From: JANXSS01 sp025356535
Lineage (GTDB): Bacteria > Pseudomonadota > Gammaproteobacteria > Burkholderiales > Burkholderiaceae_D
Length of the DNA: 64,000 nt
Direction: 5' to 3'
Assembly: GCA_043762325.1 (NCBI GenBank)
Contig: JAYUMU010000140.1
Location: 6,822-70,821 of the forward strand
Under the pieces are notes generated by a model. The model searched no databases and had not been told where the DNA came from. It saw only the letters and a list, made by a program, of their open reading frames with translations. Of the stretch, positions 24,587-32,767 are shown piece by piece. The number at the start of each line of letters is the position of its first letter. The stretch's first letter is position 1. The translations under genes were made by a program, and so were the position numbers.

Positions 24587-25435
24587 ATGTCCGAGCCGCT
24601 GGTCTATCTGAATGGCGCAATGACGCCGATTGCCGACGCCAAGGTGTCGGTGCTGGACCGCGGCTTCATCTTCGGCGACGGCATCTATGAAGTCATACCG
24701 ATTTACGGCCGCCGGATGTTTCGCGCCGGGCAGCACATGGCGCGGCTGTTTCGCAGCCTGGCATCGATTGCAATCGCCAATCCGCATACCGAAGCAGAGT
24801 GGCTGGCGCTGATCGACCGGGTCGCGGCCAGCCATCCGGCGGACGACCAGATGGTGTACCTGCAGGTCACGCGCGGCGTTGCAAAGCGTGGCCACGCCTT
24901 CCCGGCAGACATCACGCCGACGGTCTTCATCATGACCAATCCGATCGTGCTGCCTCCGCCGGCCGTGCGGGCTGCGGGCGTGGCCTGCGTGTCGATGGAA
25001 GACCGGCGCTGGCTGCGCTGCGAGATCAAGTCGATCTCCCTGCTGGGCAACGTGCTGGCGGCCCAGCATGCGGTGGAAAACGATGCCGTCGAATCGATCC
25101 AGTTTCGCGATGGCTTTCTCACCGAGGCGTCGTCCTCGAACGTCTGGATCGTCAAGGACGGCGTGCTGATGGGCCCGCCGAAAGACAACCTGATCCTGGA
25201 AGGCATCCGTTACGGCCTGATCGAGGAGCTGTGCGCCGCCGGCGGCATCAGCCTGCAGACCCGGCGCATCGCGCATGACGAAGTCTTCGGCGCCGACGAA
25301 GTGCTGCTCTCGTCGGCCACCAAGGAAGTGCTGCCGGTGGTGCAAATCGATGGCCAGGCCATTGGCAACGGCAGGCCCGGCCCCATCTACGCCAGATTGT
25401 ACGAGGCATATCAGGCTGCCAAGGCCGCCGCCTGA
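24587..25435 (+). CDS. dat: D-amino acid aminotransferase
   Basis: 282 residues, start ATG with an ACAGGAAAC ribosome site. Class IV PLP-dependent transaminase: SVLDRGFIFGDGIYEV near the N-terminus, the PLP Lys in RCEIKSISLLGNVLA, FLTEASSSNVWIVKDG, and LLSSATKEVLPVVQID at the C-terminus. It likely makes D-glutamate or D-alanine for peptidoglycan, in keeping with the adjacent D,D-carboxypeptidase gene. Confidence 0.92.
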   Translation: MSEPLVYLNGAMTPIADAKVSVLDRGFIFGDGIYEVIPIYGRRMFRAGQHMARLFRSLASIAIANPHTEAEWLALIDRVAASHPADDQMVYLQVTRGVAKRGHAFPADITPTVFIMTNPIVLPPPAVRAAGVACVSMEDRRWLRCEIKSISLLGNVLAAQHAVENDAVESIQFRDGFLTEASSSNVWIVKDGVLMGPPKDNLILEGIRYGLIEELCAAGGISLQTRRIAHDEVFGADEVLLSSATKEVLPVVQIDGQAIGNGRPGPIYARLYEAYQAAKAAA

Positions 25436-25458
25436 GTCATTCATTCGGGAGACACAAC

Positions 25459-25752
25459 ATGACCGACCCCATCACACCGCTCGACCCGGACACCCGCAAT
25501 TCGCTCATCGAGTATCCGAGCGACTTCCCGATCAAGATCATGGGACCGGCGCACGAGCGCTTTACGCACACGATGGTCGAGGTGGTGCGCCAGTTCGACC
25601 CGGACTTCGACGCCGCCACGCTGGAAATCCGGCCTTCGGCAAAAGGCAATTATCTTGGCGTGACCGTCACCGTGCGCGCCACCAGCCGCGAGCAGCTCGA
25701 CGGCCTGTACCGGGCATTGTCGTCCCATCCGATGGTCAAGGTCGTCCTTTAG
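25459..25752 (+). CDS. DUF493/YbeD-family small protein
   Basis: 97 residues. The fold is ACT-like: LIEYPSDFPIKIMG near the N-terminus, then RPSAKGNYLGVTVTVRATSREQLDGLYRAL and HPMVKVVL at the end, all typical of the YbeD family. The E. coli homologue sits between dacA and lipB, the same arrangement as here. A GGGAG ribosome site precedes the start. Its role, possibly regulatory for lipoate or cell-wall functions, is not established. Confidence 0.92.
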   Translation: MTDPITPLDPDTRNSLIEYPSDFPIKIMGPAHERFTHTMVEVVRQFDPDFDAATLEIRPSAKGNYLGVTVTVRATSREQLDGLYRALSSHPMVKVVL

Positions 25753-25831
25753 GCACAGCCGACCGGATCGGCGCCGGGCCCGCTTGCGACGCCGCAGGAC
25801 GCCCGGCGCGTCGATTCGGTCCACTGCATCC

Positions 25832-26572
25832 ATGCCCGCCTGCCCGCCGCCCTGCCCGACAACCCCCCCGGAAACGCCAGCCGATGCCCTGCCCGGCATC
25901 GAACTCGTCGAATGCGGCCGGCAACCGTACGCAATTACTTACGCCGCCATGCGTGCATTCACCGACCGGCGCACCACGGCGACGCCGGACGCACTGTGGT
26001 TAGTCGAGCACGATCCGGTATTTACCCTGGGCCTTGCCGCCGACCCGGCGCATGTGCGCGATGCCGGCGACATCGAAGTCATCCAGACCGATCGCGGCGG
26101 CGAAGTCACCTATCACGGGCCCGGACAGGCAATCGTGTACCTGCTGATCGACCTGCGGCGCGGCGCGCTCGGTGCGCGCCTGCTGGCCCGCGAATTCGTC
26201 CGCCGCATCGAGCAGGCCGTCATCGACACCCTCGCCGCGTATAATCTGGCAGGCTGCCGGCACCCCGGTGCGCCTGGCATTTACGTGGCCGGCGGCCCGT
26301 GGCAGGGCGCCAAGATCGCCGCACTGGGCTTGAAGGTCAGGGCAAACGGCTGCACCTATCATGGCGTGTCGCTCAACGTGGCGATGGATCTGTCGCCGTT
26401 TTCACGCATCAATGCCTGCGGCGATGCGGACCTGGCCAGCGTCGACATGCGCAGCCTCGGCGTGACCGGTTCGCTCGATGCCATCCACCATGTCCTGGCA
26501 GCACACCTGCTGCGACAGATCCGCCGCCCGGCCGCGATTGCGCCCGATGCGGCAGACGACAACCGGACATGA
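25832..26572 (+). CDS. lipB: Octanoyltransferase
   Basis: 246 residues from ATG 25832; an upstream ATG at 25784 would add unsupported Arg/Ser-rich residues. It moves octanoyl groups from acyl carrier protein to lipoyl domains. Motifs are TDRGGEVTYHGPGQAIVYLL, the catalytic Lys in GAKIAALGLKVRANGCTYHG and the Cys-containing SRINACG. The first ~20 residues are Pro-rich and may not be translated. Directly upstream of lipA. Confidence 0.93.
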   Translation: MPACPPPCPTTPPETPADALPGIELVECGRQPYAITYAAMRAFTDRRTTATPDALWLVEHDPVFTLGLAADPAHVRDAGDIEVIQTDRGGEVTYHGPGQAIVYLLIDLRRGALGARLLAREFVRRIEQAVIDTLAAYNLAGCRHPGAPGIYVAGGPWQGAKIAALGLKVRANGCTYHGVSLNVAMDLSPFSRINACGDADLASVDMRSLGVTGSLDAIHHVLAAHLLRQIRRPAAIAPDAADDNRT

Positions 26573-26603
26573 CTTTAAACATCTATTTGCAAAGGGATGC
26601 CAG

Positions 26604-27650
26604 ATGACTTCCACTACCGCTGCGCCTGCCACGCCCGAGCCGGGCATGGCGCCTGCCGGCGTCGGCACTGCCGTATCTGCCGACGGCAGTGCGGTAAGCG
26701 CCGCCCCCGCTTACGACCCGCGCGAAAAACAGAAAGGCGCAGCCAAGACGATCCGCATACCGATCAAGATCGTCCAGGCCGAGCGCCTGCCCAAGCCCGA
26801 CTGGATCCGGGTACGCGCCGCGCTGCCGTCGAGCCGCTTCCAGGAAATCAAGGACATCCTGCGCGCCAATCACCTGGTCACGGTGTGCGAGGAAGCCAGT
26901 TGCCCGAACATCGGCGAATGCTTCGGCAAGGGCACGGCAACCTTCATGATCATGGGCGACAAGTGCACCCGCCGTTGCCCTTTCTGCGACGTCGGCCACG
27001 GCCGCCCCGATCCGCTCGATGTCGATGAACCGGCCAACCTGGCAAGGACGATTGCCGCGTTAAAGCTCAGCTATGTCGTCATCACCTCGGTCGACCGCGA
27101 CGACCTGCGCGATGGCGGCGCCGGCCACTTTGCCGAATGCATCCGGCATGTGCGGGCGCTGTCGCCGGCAACCCGTATCGAAATACTGGTGCCGGATTTC
27201 CGCGGCCGCATGGATCGGGCGCTGGAAATCCTGAATGCGGCACCGCCCGACGTCATGAACCACAATCTGGAAACCGTGCCGCGCCTCTACAAGGAAGCCC
27301 GTCCCGGCTCCGACTATGCCTATTCGCTGAATCTGCTCAAGCGCTTCAAGGCCTTGCATCCGGCCACGCCGACCAAGTCAGGCATCATGGTCGGCCTGGG
27401 CGAGACCGACGAGGAAATCCTGCAGGTCATGCGCGATCTGCGCGCGCATGATGTGGACATGCTGACCATCGGCCAGTACCTCATGCCCAGCGGCGACCAT
27501 CTGCCGGTGCGCCGCTACGTGCATCCGGATACCTTCAGGATGTTCGAGGCCGAGGCGATCAGGATGGGCTTCGCCCATGCCGCCGTCGGTGCAATGGTGC
27601 GCAGCTCCTATCATGCCGACGAGCAGGCGCATTCGGCTGGCGTACGGTAG
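26604..27650 (+). CDS. lipA: Lipoyl synthase
   Basis: 348 residues from ATG 26604, with AAAGGGA as ribosome site. Radical SAM enzyme that inserts two sulfurs into octanoyl chains. The auxiliary cluster ligands are in CEEASCPNIGECF (CX4CX5C), and the SAM cluster is CTRRCPFC (CX3CX2C). The C-terminal RSSYHADE holds the conserved Ser. About 50 residues of Ala/Pro-rich N-terminal extension precede the core. It ends the dacC-lipA series and converges on the DUF2383 remnant. Confidence 0.96.
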   Translation: MTSTTAAPATPEPGMAPAGVGTAVSADGSAVSAAPAYDPREKQKGAAKTIRIPIKIVQAERLPKPDWIRVRAALPSSRFQEIKDILRANHLVTVCEEASCPNIGECFGKGTATFMIMGDKCTRRCPFCDVGHGRPDPLDVDEPANLARTIAALKLSYVVITSVDRDDLRDGGAGHFAECIRHVRALSPATRIEILVPDFRGRMDRALEILNAAPPDVMNHNLETVPRLYKEARPGSDYAYSLNLLKRFKALHPATPTKSGIMVGLGETDEEILQVMRDLRAHDVDMLTIGQYLMPSGDHLPVRRYVHPDTFRMFEAEAIRMGFAHAAVGAMVRSSYHADEQAHSAGVR

Positions 27651-27677
27651 ACCGCATTGATCTTCGCCAGAAGCAAA

Positions 27678-27711
27678 ACGGTGGACGACCCGTACAGGCG
27701 TCGTCCACCGT
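27678..27711 (-). terminator. Rho-independent terminator between lipA and DUF2383
   Basis: A perfect 12-bp stem, ACGGTGGACGAC / GTCGTCCACCGT, with a 10-base loop. On the minus strand it is followed by TTTTGCTTC, so it best terminates the minus-strand DUF2383 transcript. It may also serve lipA. Confidence 0.75.
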
Positions 27712-27735
27712 CATGTCCTGCCTGGCCGTACGGGC

Positions 27736-28185
27736 TTACTGTGCGCGGAACTGATTGCGCAACTGCTTGACCTGGTCGTGATTTTTCAGCACGCCCTGGA
27801 ACTGCCGTTCGATCAGGTTGCGAATATCGCTTGGCAGGTCCATTGCCAGCGCCTTCTTGTAGCTGGCCACGGCGACATCCTCGCCCCGCTCGACTTCGTT
27901 GAGGATGGCAACGTCGTCCTGGCCGGTAATGGCTGACTTGAAGTCGACCCAGCGCCGATGCAGGGTGCCGCTCATGCTGCTCGACTCGGCCGGCTTGCCG
28001 CCCTATGCCTGCACCACTTGCTGCAATTCCTGAACCGCCTGCGCGCAACTGGCTGCGCGATTTGCAAAGAGCGCTTTCAATTGCGCATCGCGCGCATGTT
28101 CGGCTGAAGTGCGAAAGCCTTCTTCGCCGTCGCGGCTTGTTTCGATCAGGTTATTCAGTGCTGAAATCGTGTTGTCCTTGTCCAT
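27736..28185 (-). pseudogene. DUF2383 (PA2169-type) four-helix protein interrupted by an in-frame TAG
   Basis: Two fragments in the same frame: 28003-28185 (60 residues, MDKDNTISALNNLIETSRDG onward) and 27736-27975 (MSGTLHRRWVDFKSAITGQD onward). The bases between them read TAG GGC GGC AAG CCG GCC GAG TCG AGC AGC ATG, so one stop codon (28003-28005) replaces what is usually a Leu before GGxP. Without it the product would be 149 residues, the normal length of this stress-related, ferritin-like helical family. Everything else is intact, so the mutation is recent, is read through, or is a base-calling error. Translation could also restart at the second ATG. Confidence 0.85.
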
Positions 28186-28696
28186 GATTTTTCCTTGAAA
28201 ATTTATGTTCGAGAAGATGTTTTTTTAGGTCTGGTTCAAAGTCTAGCCAAGGCCAGCATCCATTCCGATAGGACAGCGCCTGATTCGCCTGTAAGACAAT
28301 GTGAGGGCATTTTTGCATCGGATGCCAATGCGTTGCTGCTGTACAGGTACGTGTAACCGGCGCTTGCATTTCGAAGGTAGCGGTAATCGAGTGTAGGTGC
28401 TCGCCTACGGCCGGTTCGCCATGTTGCTGATGGCAGTCCCACGTCACTTGCCCGACACTTGGCGCTGACAGGCGTTGCGTCGCGAAAGACGCGCGCAACG
28501 GCCCTCGGACCGGGGCACGCCGTGTATTTCGGGGAATAAGCGGGCGGGCGCGCGTACCACGCTGCTGCCGCAGGAAGAGACACGTTACAATCGGTGCGAT
28601 GCGCCTGTTACGGGCGTAACTGCGTTCGCCCGAGGGCGTACCTGTCCACCTTGAAACGGCAAGTGCCGGTGCCCGCGCCGGTCGCGTAATATTTAT
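28186..28696. other. Intergenic region, 511 bp
   Basis: This divergent region should contain the promoters of the DUF2383 gene and of the response regulator gene. Antisense frames here (for example 28236-28583 minus) have no recognisable features and look spurious. An AT-rich TAATATTTAT directly abuts the regulator's ATG; no Shine-Dalgarno sequence is seen there. Confidence 0.45.
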
Positions 28697-29329
28697 ATGA
28701 TAAAAATTCTCGTAGTTGATGACCACGCCGTGGTGCGTGCCGGCGTTCAATATTTCGTTGCTGACATACCCGACATGCAGATCGCCGGCGAAGCCGGTAC
28801 CGCTGAAGAAGCAATTCGTCTGATACGGGCGCAGGATTGGGACATTGTCCTGCTCGACATCGCCATGCCCGACAAAAGCGGCGTCGAGGTCCTCAAGCAG
28901 ATCAAGCGCGAAAAGCCGAATCTGCCGGTCCTCATTCTCAGCATGCATCCCGAAAATCGCTATGCGGTGCAGATCCTGCGCAGCGGCGCCTCGGGTTACG
29001 TGCAGAAGGAAGCGCTGGCAACCGAGCTCGTCACGGCAATCCAGACCATCATGCGCGGCCACAAGTACATCAGTTATGCCGTGGCGGAACTGCTGACGAT
29101 GGACCCCGACACCGACACCGACAAACCGCTGCACGAAACGCTTTCGGCAAGGGAATACGAAATTTTCTACAAGCTCAGCCAGGGCGACGGTGTCACCAAG
29201 ATCGCCGATGAACTGTGCCTGAGCGTCAAGACGGTGAGCACCTATCGCGCCCGGGTCCTGCAGAAAATGAACATGACAAGCAATGCCGACATTATCTATT
29301 ACGCGATCAAGCAAAACCTGATCGATTGA
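28697..29329 (+). CDS. NarL/FixJ-type response regulator
   Basis: 210 residues. Receiver domain at about residues 1-120 with DD (VVDDHAV), phospho-acceptor Asp in VLLDIAMPDKSG and Lys in SGYVQKEALA. A LuxR-type helix-turn-helix lies at about 148-205 (LSAREYEIFYKLSQGDGVTK, then LCLSVKTVSTYRARVLQKM). No histidine kinase gene is nearby, so it is an orphan. The ATG has no ribosome site (AT-rich bases only), which could mean leaderless or coupled translation. It is followed by a second receiver gene in the same direction. Confidence 0.92.
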   Translation: MIKILVVDDHAVVRAGVQYFVADIPDMQIAGEAGTAEEAIRLIRAQDWDIVLLDIAMPDKSGVEVLKQIKREKPNLPVLILSMHPENRYAVQILRSGASGYVQKEALATELVTAIQTIMRGHKYISYAVAELLTMDPDTDTDKPLHETLSAREYEIFYKLSQGDGVTKIADELCLSVKTVSTYRARVLQKMNMTSNADIIYYAIKQNLID

Positions 29330-29410
29330 CGCCGCCTCAGGCGCCGTCGCACCTGCCGTCTTGCGGCATGACAATCATCTGCCGTAAATGGACGCATCAG
29401 CGCAACGATC

Positions 29411-29833
29411 ATGAATCAACCGCCTGCCGCAACGACCGCTTCGACCAACCCCCTGAGGGTCTTCCTGGTCGAAGATTCGGCGGCAGTCCGGGAACTGATC
29501 ATCGAGAACCTGTCGGATATTCCCGGCCTGCTTTTCACCGGCTTTGCCGACACGGAAATTGATGCGCTGTCACGCTTGAAACAGGAAGCCCAGGACGTCG
29601 TCATTTTCGACATCGAACTCAAGCAGGGCAATGGCATCAGCCTGCTGCGCAGCCTGGCTGCCGCCGGCCTGCTGCGGCAGAACCTGAAGATAATTTTCAG
29701 CAATAACGTCAGTACGGCCTACCGCCGCGTCGGCCAGCAATACGGCGTCCAGTATTTTTTCGACAAGACCTCCGACCTGTCGCAACTGCGCCTTTTGCTT
29801 TTGCGACTGACACAAGGCGTGACGCAGAATTGA
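29411..29833 (+). CDS. Single-domain response regulator
   Basis: 140 residues and only a receiver domain: FLVEDSAAVRELI at the N-terminus, phospho-acceptor Asp in VVIFDIELKQGNGISLL, conserved Thr/Ser position as SNN, and Lys in YFFDKTSDL. There is no output domain. It lies 81 bp after the NarL-type regulator and is probably cotranscribed. Such stand-alone receivers often act as phosphate sinks or protein-interaction switches; its partner is unknown. Confidence 0.9.
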   Translation: MNQPPAATTASTNPLRVFLVEDSAAVRELIIENLSDIPGLLFTGFADTEIDALSRLKQEAQDVVIFDIELKQGNGISLLRSLAAAGLLRQNLKIIFSNNVSTAYRRVGQQYGVQYFFDKTSDLSQLRLLLLRLTQGVTQN

Positions 29834-30001
29834 CAGGGCGCATCTTTGCGCTGCGCTGTCGGAGCCAAAATAAACGGTCCTGCCGCCCTTTGCCGTTGTC
29901 GGTGTAATCCCACACCCGAATGGCACGATCACTGATTTGGCAGATTGCACCGCTATGTGATGATTCGCACACTCAATTCAATTCCAAACGGGGAGTGTTT
30001 C

Positions 30002-30859
30002 ATGCCATCAGCCTTGAACAGCATCAACAGCACCGAAAAGCGGACCACGCAAAACCAGAGCGCGATTGCCGCAATCAAGGCAAAAGCAGCCAGGGGATTG
30101 ATGCAGCCGGGATTGCGGGCTGTCACGCCAGTGCGCCTGGCCGGACTGTACGGTCACAATCCGCGCCAGAATCATTTGCTCGCCGGCTTGCCCAATGCCG
30201 ATTACGATCGCATCCTGCCGCACCTGGAATTCGTTTCGATGCCGTTTGGCATGACGGTTTGCGAGGCCGACACGGCCATGCAGCATGCTTATTTCCTCAC
30301 CAGCAGTATCGTGTCACTGATGTATGAAACCCGCGACGGTGCGTCGTCGGAAACTGCGGTGGTCGGCAATGAAGGCGTCGTCGGCGTTGCGCTGTTCATG
30401 GGCGGCGGTAACAGCCTCAATCGCGCCATCGTCAAGAGCGCGGGTTATGGATTCCGCCTCAAGGCCAGCTTGCTGAAAGAAGAATTCAGCCGTGGCGGCC
30501 CGTTGCAACAGATGCTGCTGCGCTATACGCAGGCGCTGCTGACGCAAATGTCGCAGACCGCCGTCTGCAATCGGCATCACAGCGTTGTGCAACAGCTATG
30601 CCGCTGGTTGTTGCTGTCCCTGGATCGCCTGCCATCGAATGAAATGAGCATGACGCAAGGCCTGATCGCAAACATGCTGGGCGTGCGCCGCGAAAGCGTT
30701 GCCGAAGCTGCCGGCAAGCTGCAGGACGAAGGCCTGATTCACTACAGCCGCGGTCATATCACCATCATCAATAGGGTAGGCCTCGAAGCGCGGGTTTGCG
30801 AATGCTACGCTGGCGTGAAAAAAGAATACGACCGCCTGTTGACCGACAAGGCCGCCTGA
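30002..30859 (+). CDS. Crp/Fnr-family transcriptional regulator
   Basis: 285 residues from ATG 30002, selected because GGGGAG lies about 6 bases upstream. Cyclic-nucleotide-binding-like fold at about residues 60-180 (LPHLEFVSMPFGMTVCEA, then TAVVGNEGVVGVALFMGG). The C-terminal winged helix (MTQGLIANMLGVRRESVAEA then LQDEGLIHYSRGHITI) recognises DNA. It lacks the Fnr N-terminal Cys cluster and obvious cAMP-binding residues, so the ligand is unknown. The ~55 N-terminal residues are Asn/Gln/Ala-rich. A terminator follows. Confidence 0.9.
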   Translation: MPSALNSINSTEKRTTQNQSAIAAIKAKAARGLMQPGLRAVTPVRLAGLYGHNPRQNHLLAGLPNADYDRILPHLEFVSMPFGMTVCEADTAMQHAYFLTSSIVSLMYETRDGASSETAVVGNEGVVGVALFMGGGNSLNRAIVKSAGYGFRLKASLLKEEFSRGGPLQQMLLRYTQALLTQMSQTAVCNRHHSVVQQLCRWLLLSLDRLPSNEMSMTQGLIANMLGVRRESVAEAAGKLQDEGLIHYSRGHITIINRVGLEARVCECYAGVKKEYDRLLTDKAA

Positions 30860-30890
30860 CGATTGTCTCGTGTCATGGACGCGATGAAAT

Positions 30891-30913
30891 GACCGCGGAA
30901 GGCGGTCGTTTTT
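30891..30913 (+). terminator. Rho-independent terminator after the Crp/Fnr gene
   Basis: Stem GACCGC / GCGGTC, five-base loop GGAAG, then GTTTTT. It lies 31 bp after the Crp/Fnr stop and before the convergent receiver gene. Confidence 0.75.
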
Positions 30914-30986
30914 ACGTGATGTGCCCGCTGCTGTCTTGGCAACAGCGGTTCAACCTTCCATTTGCAGCTGCATGCCCAGGCGAAGC

Positions 30987-31448
30987 CTATCCGGGCATTC
31001 GCCGAAACTGACAGGTCGCAGCCTGGCGCGCCACGAAATCGAGCAGCACGTCGGCGTCGAGCGGCTTGACGAGATGATGATCGAAACCGGCAGCGCGAGA
31101 GCGTGCCCGGTCGCTCTCATGCCCGTAGCCGGTGACAGCCGCCAACACGATATTGCGTTGGCCGGCGGCGTTACGCAGCGCGGCAGCAAGCTCATAGCCA
31201 TTCATGCCCGGCAGCCCGATATCACACAGCACGAGGTGCGGCACGAACAGGCTGCTTGCGGCCAGTGCGGCTGGACCATCCAGCGCGGTCTGCACGCAGT
31301 ATCCTAAAAGCTCCAGCAATGCTGCCATGGATTCATTGGCATCGGCATTGTCGTCCACCAGCAAGATGCGATAGTCGGCCGGCGCAACCGGGGCGGCCGG
31401 CGACGACGTATCGTCATCGATCCGTGCCACATGTTCTGTTGACGTCAT
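30987..31448 (-). CDS. Single-domain response regulator (CheY-like)
   Basis: 153 residues. About 25 leading residues are Asp/Ser/Ala/Pro-rich, then a receiver domain: ILLVDDNADANESMAALLEL, Asp in LVLCDIGLPGMNGYELAAAL, Thr in AVTGYG and Lys in HHLVKPLDADVL. It resembles the receiver modules at the C-terminus of hybrid histidine kinases, here encoded alone. It is the third receiver in this area without a kinase, on the opposite strand to the other two. Confidence 0.9.
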   Translation of the reverse strand: MTSTEHVARIDDDTSSPAAPVAPADYRILLVDDNADANESMAALLELLGYCVQTALDGPAALAASSLFVPHLVLCDIGLPGMNGYELAAALRNAAGQRNIVLAAVTGYGHESDRARSRAAGFDHHLVKPLDADVLLDFVARQAATCQFRRMPG

Positions 31449-31538
31449 CGTGGGAATTCCTGTGGTTTGCCAATGAAGACTGCCGGCGAAATATTAGCAG
31501 ACTACGCACGCCGCTATGCATGCAAAGGCCCAAATGCA

Positions 31539-31574
31539 GCGATCCCGACATGTCTTTCGACACATCGGGATCGC
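31539..31574. other. Long imperfect hairpin
   Basis: GCGATCCCGA pairs perfectly with TCGGGATCGC; with two mismatches the stem extends to 16 bp around a four-base loop. It lies between the minus-strand membrane-peptide gene and the receiver gene. There is no clear U-run on either strand, so it may be a weak terminator or a repeat-type element. Confidence 0.45.
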
Positions 31575-31632
31575 ATGATCATTCGGCCTGCTTCGACTGC
31601 ACGCTGCGCCTTCGCCGGGCGCCGGCTTTCGG

Positions 31633-31782
31633 TTAAAGTACCTTGCGCCCGCTAATTACCCGCAGCAGTATCACGACAATTGCGATGACCAGCAGAATGT
31701 GAATGAAGCCGCCTATTGTGTACGACGTCACCAGGCCCAGCAACCATAGAAGGATCAGCACGACGGCGATTGTATAGAGCAT
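31633..31782 (-). CDS. Lmo0937-family small membrane protein
   Basis: 49 residues beginning MLYTIAVVLILLWLLGLVTS, with two membrane helices and ending RVISGRKVL. The sequence pattern is that of the Lmo0937 family, small hydrophobic proteins common in stress-related loci of many bacteria. A consensus AGGAGG lies 7 bases before the ATG. Function unknown. Its neighbours are a glycine-zipper lipoprotein and stress-type regulators, consistent with an envelope-stress role, which is inference. Confidence 0.85.
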   Translation of the reverse strand: MLYTIAVVLILLWLLGLVTSYTIGGFIHILLVIAIVVILLRVISGRKVL

Positions 31783-31888
31783 GTTAAAACCTCCTGATGT
31801 TTTGATTCATGGAATGCGTTACGACGGTTTTACACAATTCGCAGTGCGCCAGGCTCAATCAACCTGACGCTGATGAAGAGCTAAAAAC

Positions 31889-32104
31889 TTATTTACCGAC
31901 CTGATTGCCGATCACGCCGCCGACGGCTGCGCCACCGATCGTGCCGGCAGCACCGCCACCGGTGAGAACGGAGCCGGCAACGCCGCCAACCGCCGCGCCG
32001 ATGGCTGTGTCCCTGTCACGCGTGGACATGCCAGAGCAGCCTGCCAGTGTTGCAAGGGCCAAGGCGGCAATGATCGTCGATGTGATAGATTTTGAGGTAG
32101 TCAT
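31889..32104 (-). CDS. Glycine-zipper lipoprotein, OsmB-like
   Basis: 71 residues from ATG 32104. Signal peptide with lipobox TLAGC, then a Gly/Ala-rich double membrane-insertion segment (TAIGAAVGGVAGSVLTGG, then GGAAVGGVIGNQVGK), the glycine-zipper 2TM motif of OsmB/SlyB-type lipoproteins. GGGGGC precedes the start. Such proteins are often osmotically or starvation induced. It lies between two very small membrane-peptide genes on the same strand. Confidence 0.85.
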   Translation of the reverse strand: MTTSKSITSTIIAALALATLAGCSGMSTRDRDTAIGAAVGGVAGSVLTGGGAAGTIGGAAVGGVIGNQVGK

Positions 32105-32206
32105 TTGAAGCCCCCTGAAGGTTTGGCAGCGCACTGCGCACAGCGCGACAGCATCGGTTAAAAAATTGAATCGTCTGGCAGCGTTGCGGCATGAACCGCT
32201 TCGCCA

Positions 32207-32284
32207 TCAGTGCATGAAGAAATAGATCACGACCAGCACAATCATGGACACGCCGAGCGCCCGGCCCAAGACGTACTTTCCCAT
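32207..32284 (-). CDS. Possible 25-residue membrane peptide
   Basis: ATG at 32284 with GGAG six bases upstream, reading 25 codons to TGA. The product starts MGKYVLGRAL and continues into a single hydrophobic helix ending YFFMH: basic N-terminus, then one membrane span. It lies on the same strand as, and just upstream of, the OsmB-like and Lmo0937-like genes. The start signal and composition favour a real small protein, but nothing else proves expression. Confidence 0.45.
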   Translation of the reverse strand: MGKYVLGRALGVSMIVLVVIYFFMH

Positions 32285-32767
32285 CACACGCTCCGTTTCC
32301 AATCTTGCACGCCGTCCGACTTGGCCTGGCTTACGATCCTGCATGAAACCACCGACTGTAGAACAGGGGAACTTTCCTGTGCATTGGTTGTTTCAATGTG
32401 TCGATATTAAAAGTAAAGATTGACGCAAGGTATCGGACGGCAGCCTAAAGCCTTGTAGGAATGACGGAAGTTGGGCGCACAAACATGAGGAAATTATTAC
32501 TAAATTTACAATATATTCGAGCTGCCGGCTACGACTGCACCAATACCTGAGGTGGTGCATTGTGCTTGCATAAATTGCACAGGGCGGGAACGGTGATTCG
32601 CGGTGCAGCGGATTGATCGCAACGGTGGCGCGAACGTTTGGTTTTAACCCATGCAGCGGAGCAGCCACCGTTTATCCTTGCGGCGCCAAACGCCGTTTTT
32701 CGATCGAGCGTCATTCGTGTCATCGCTCGATCATTTTGTTTCAGCCATTTTTTTACAGGAGATCGAA
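32285..32767. other. Intergenic region, 483 bp
   Basis: No supported gene. An unusually AT-rich island at about 32487-32520 stands out in the GC-rich background and probably carries promoters for the small membrane genes (minus) and/or the repeat protein (plus). Confidence 0.45.

Noticed and set aside
28236..28583. 115-codon minus frame in the gap before the NarL-type regulator
   Set aside because: No ribosome site, odd composition and no neighbouring context; treated as intergenic.
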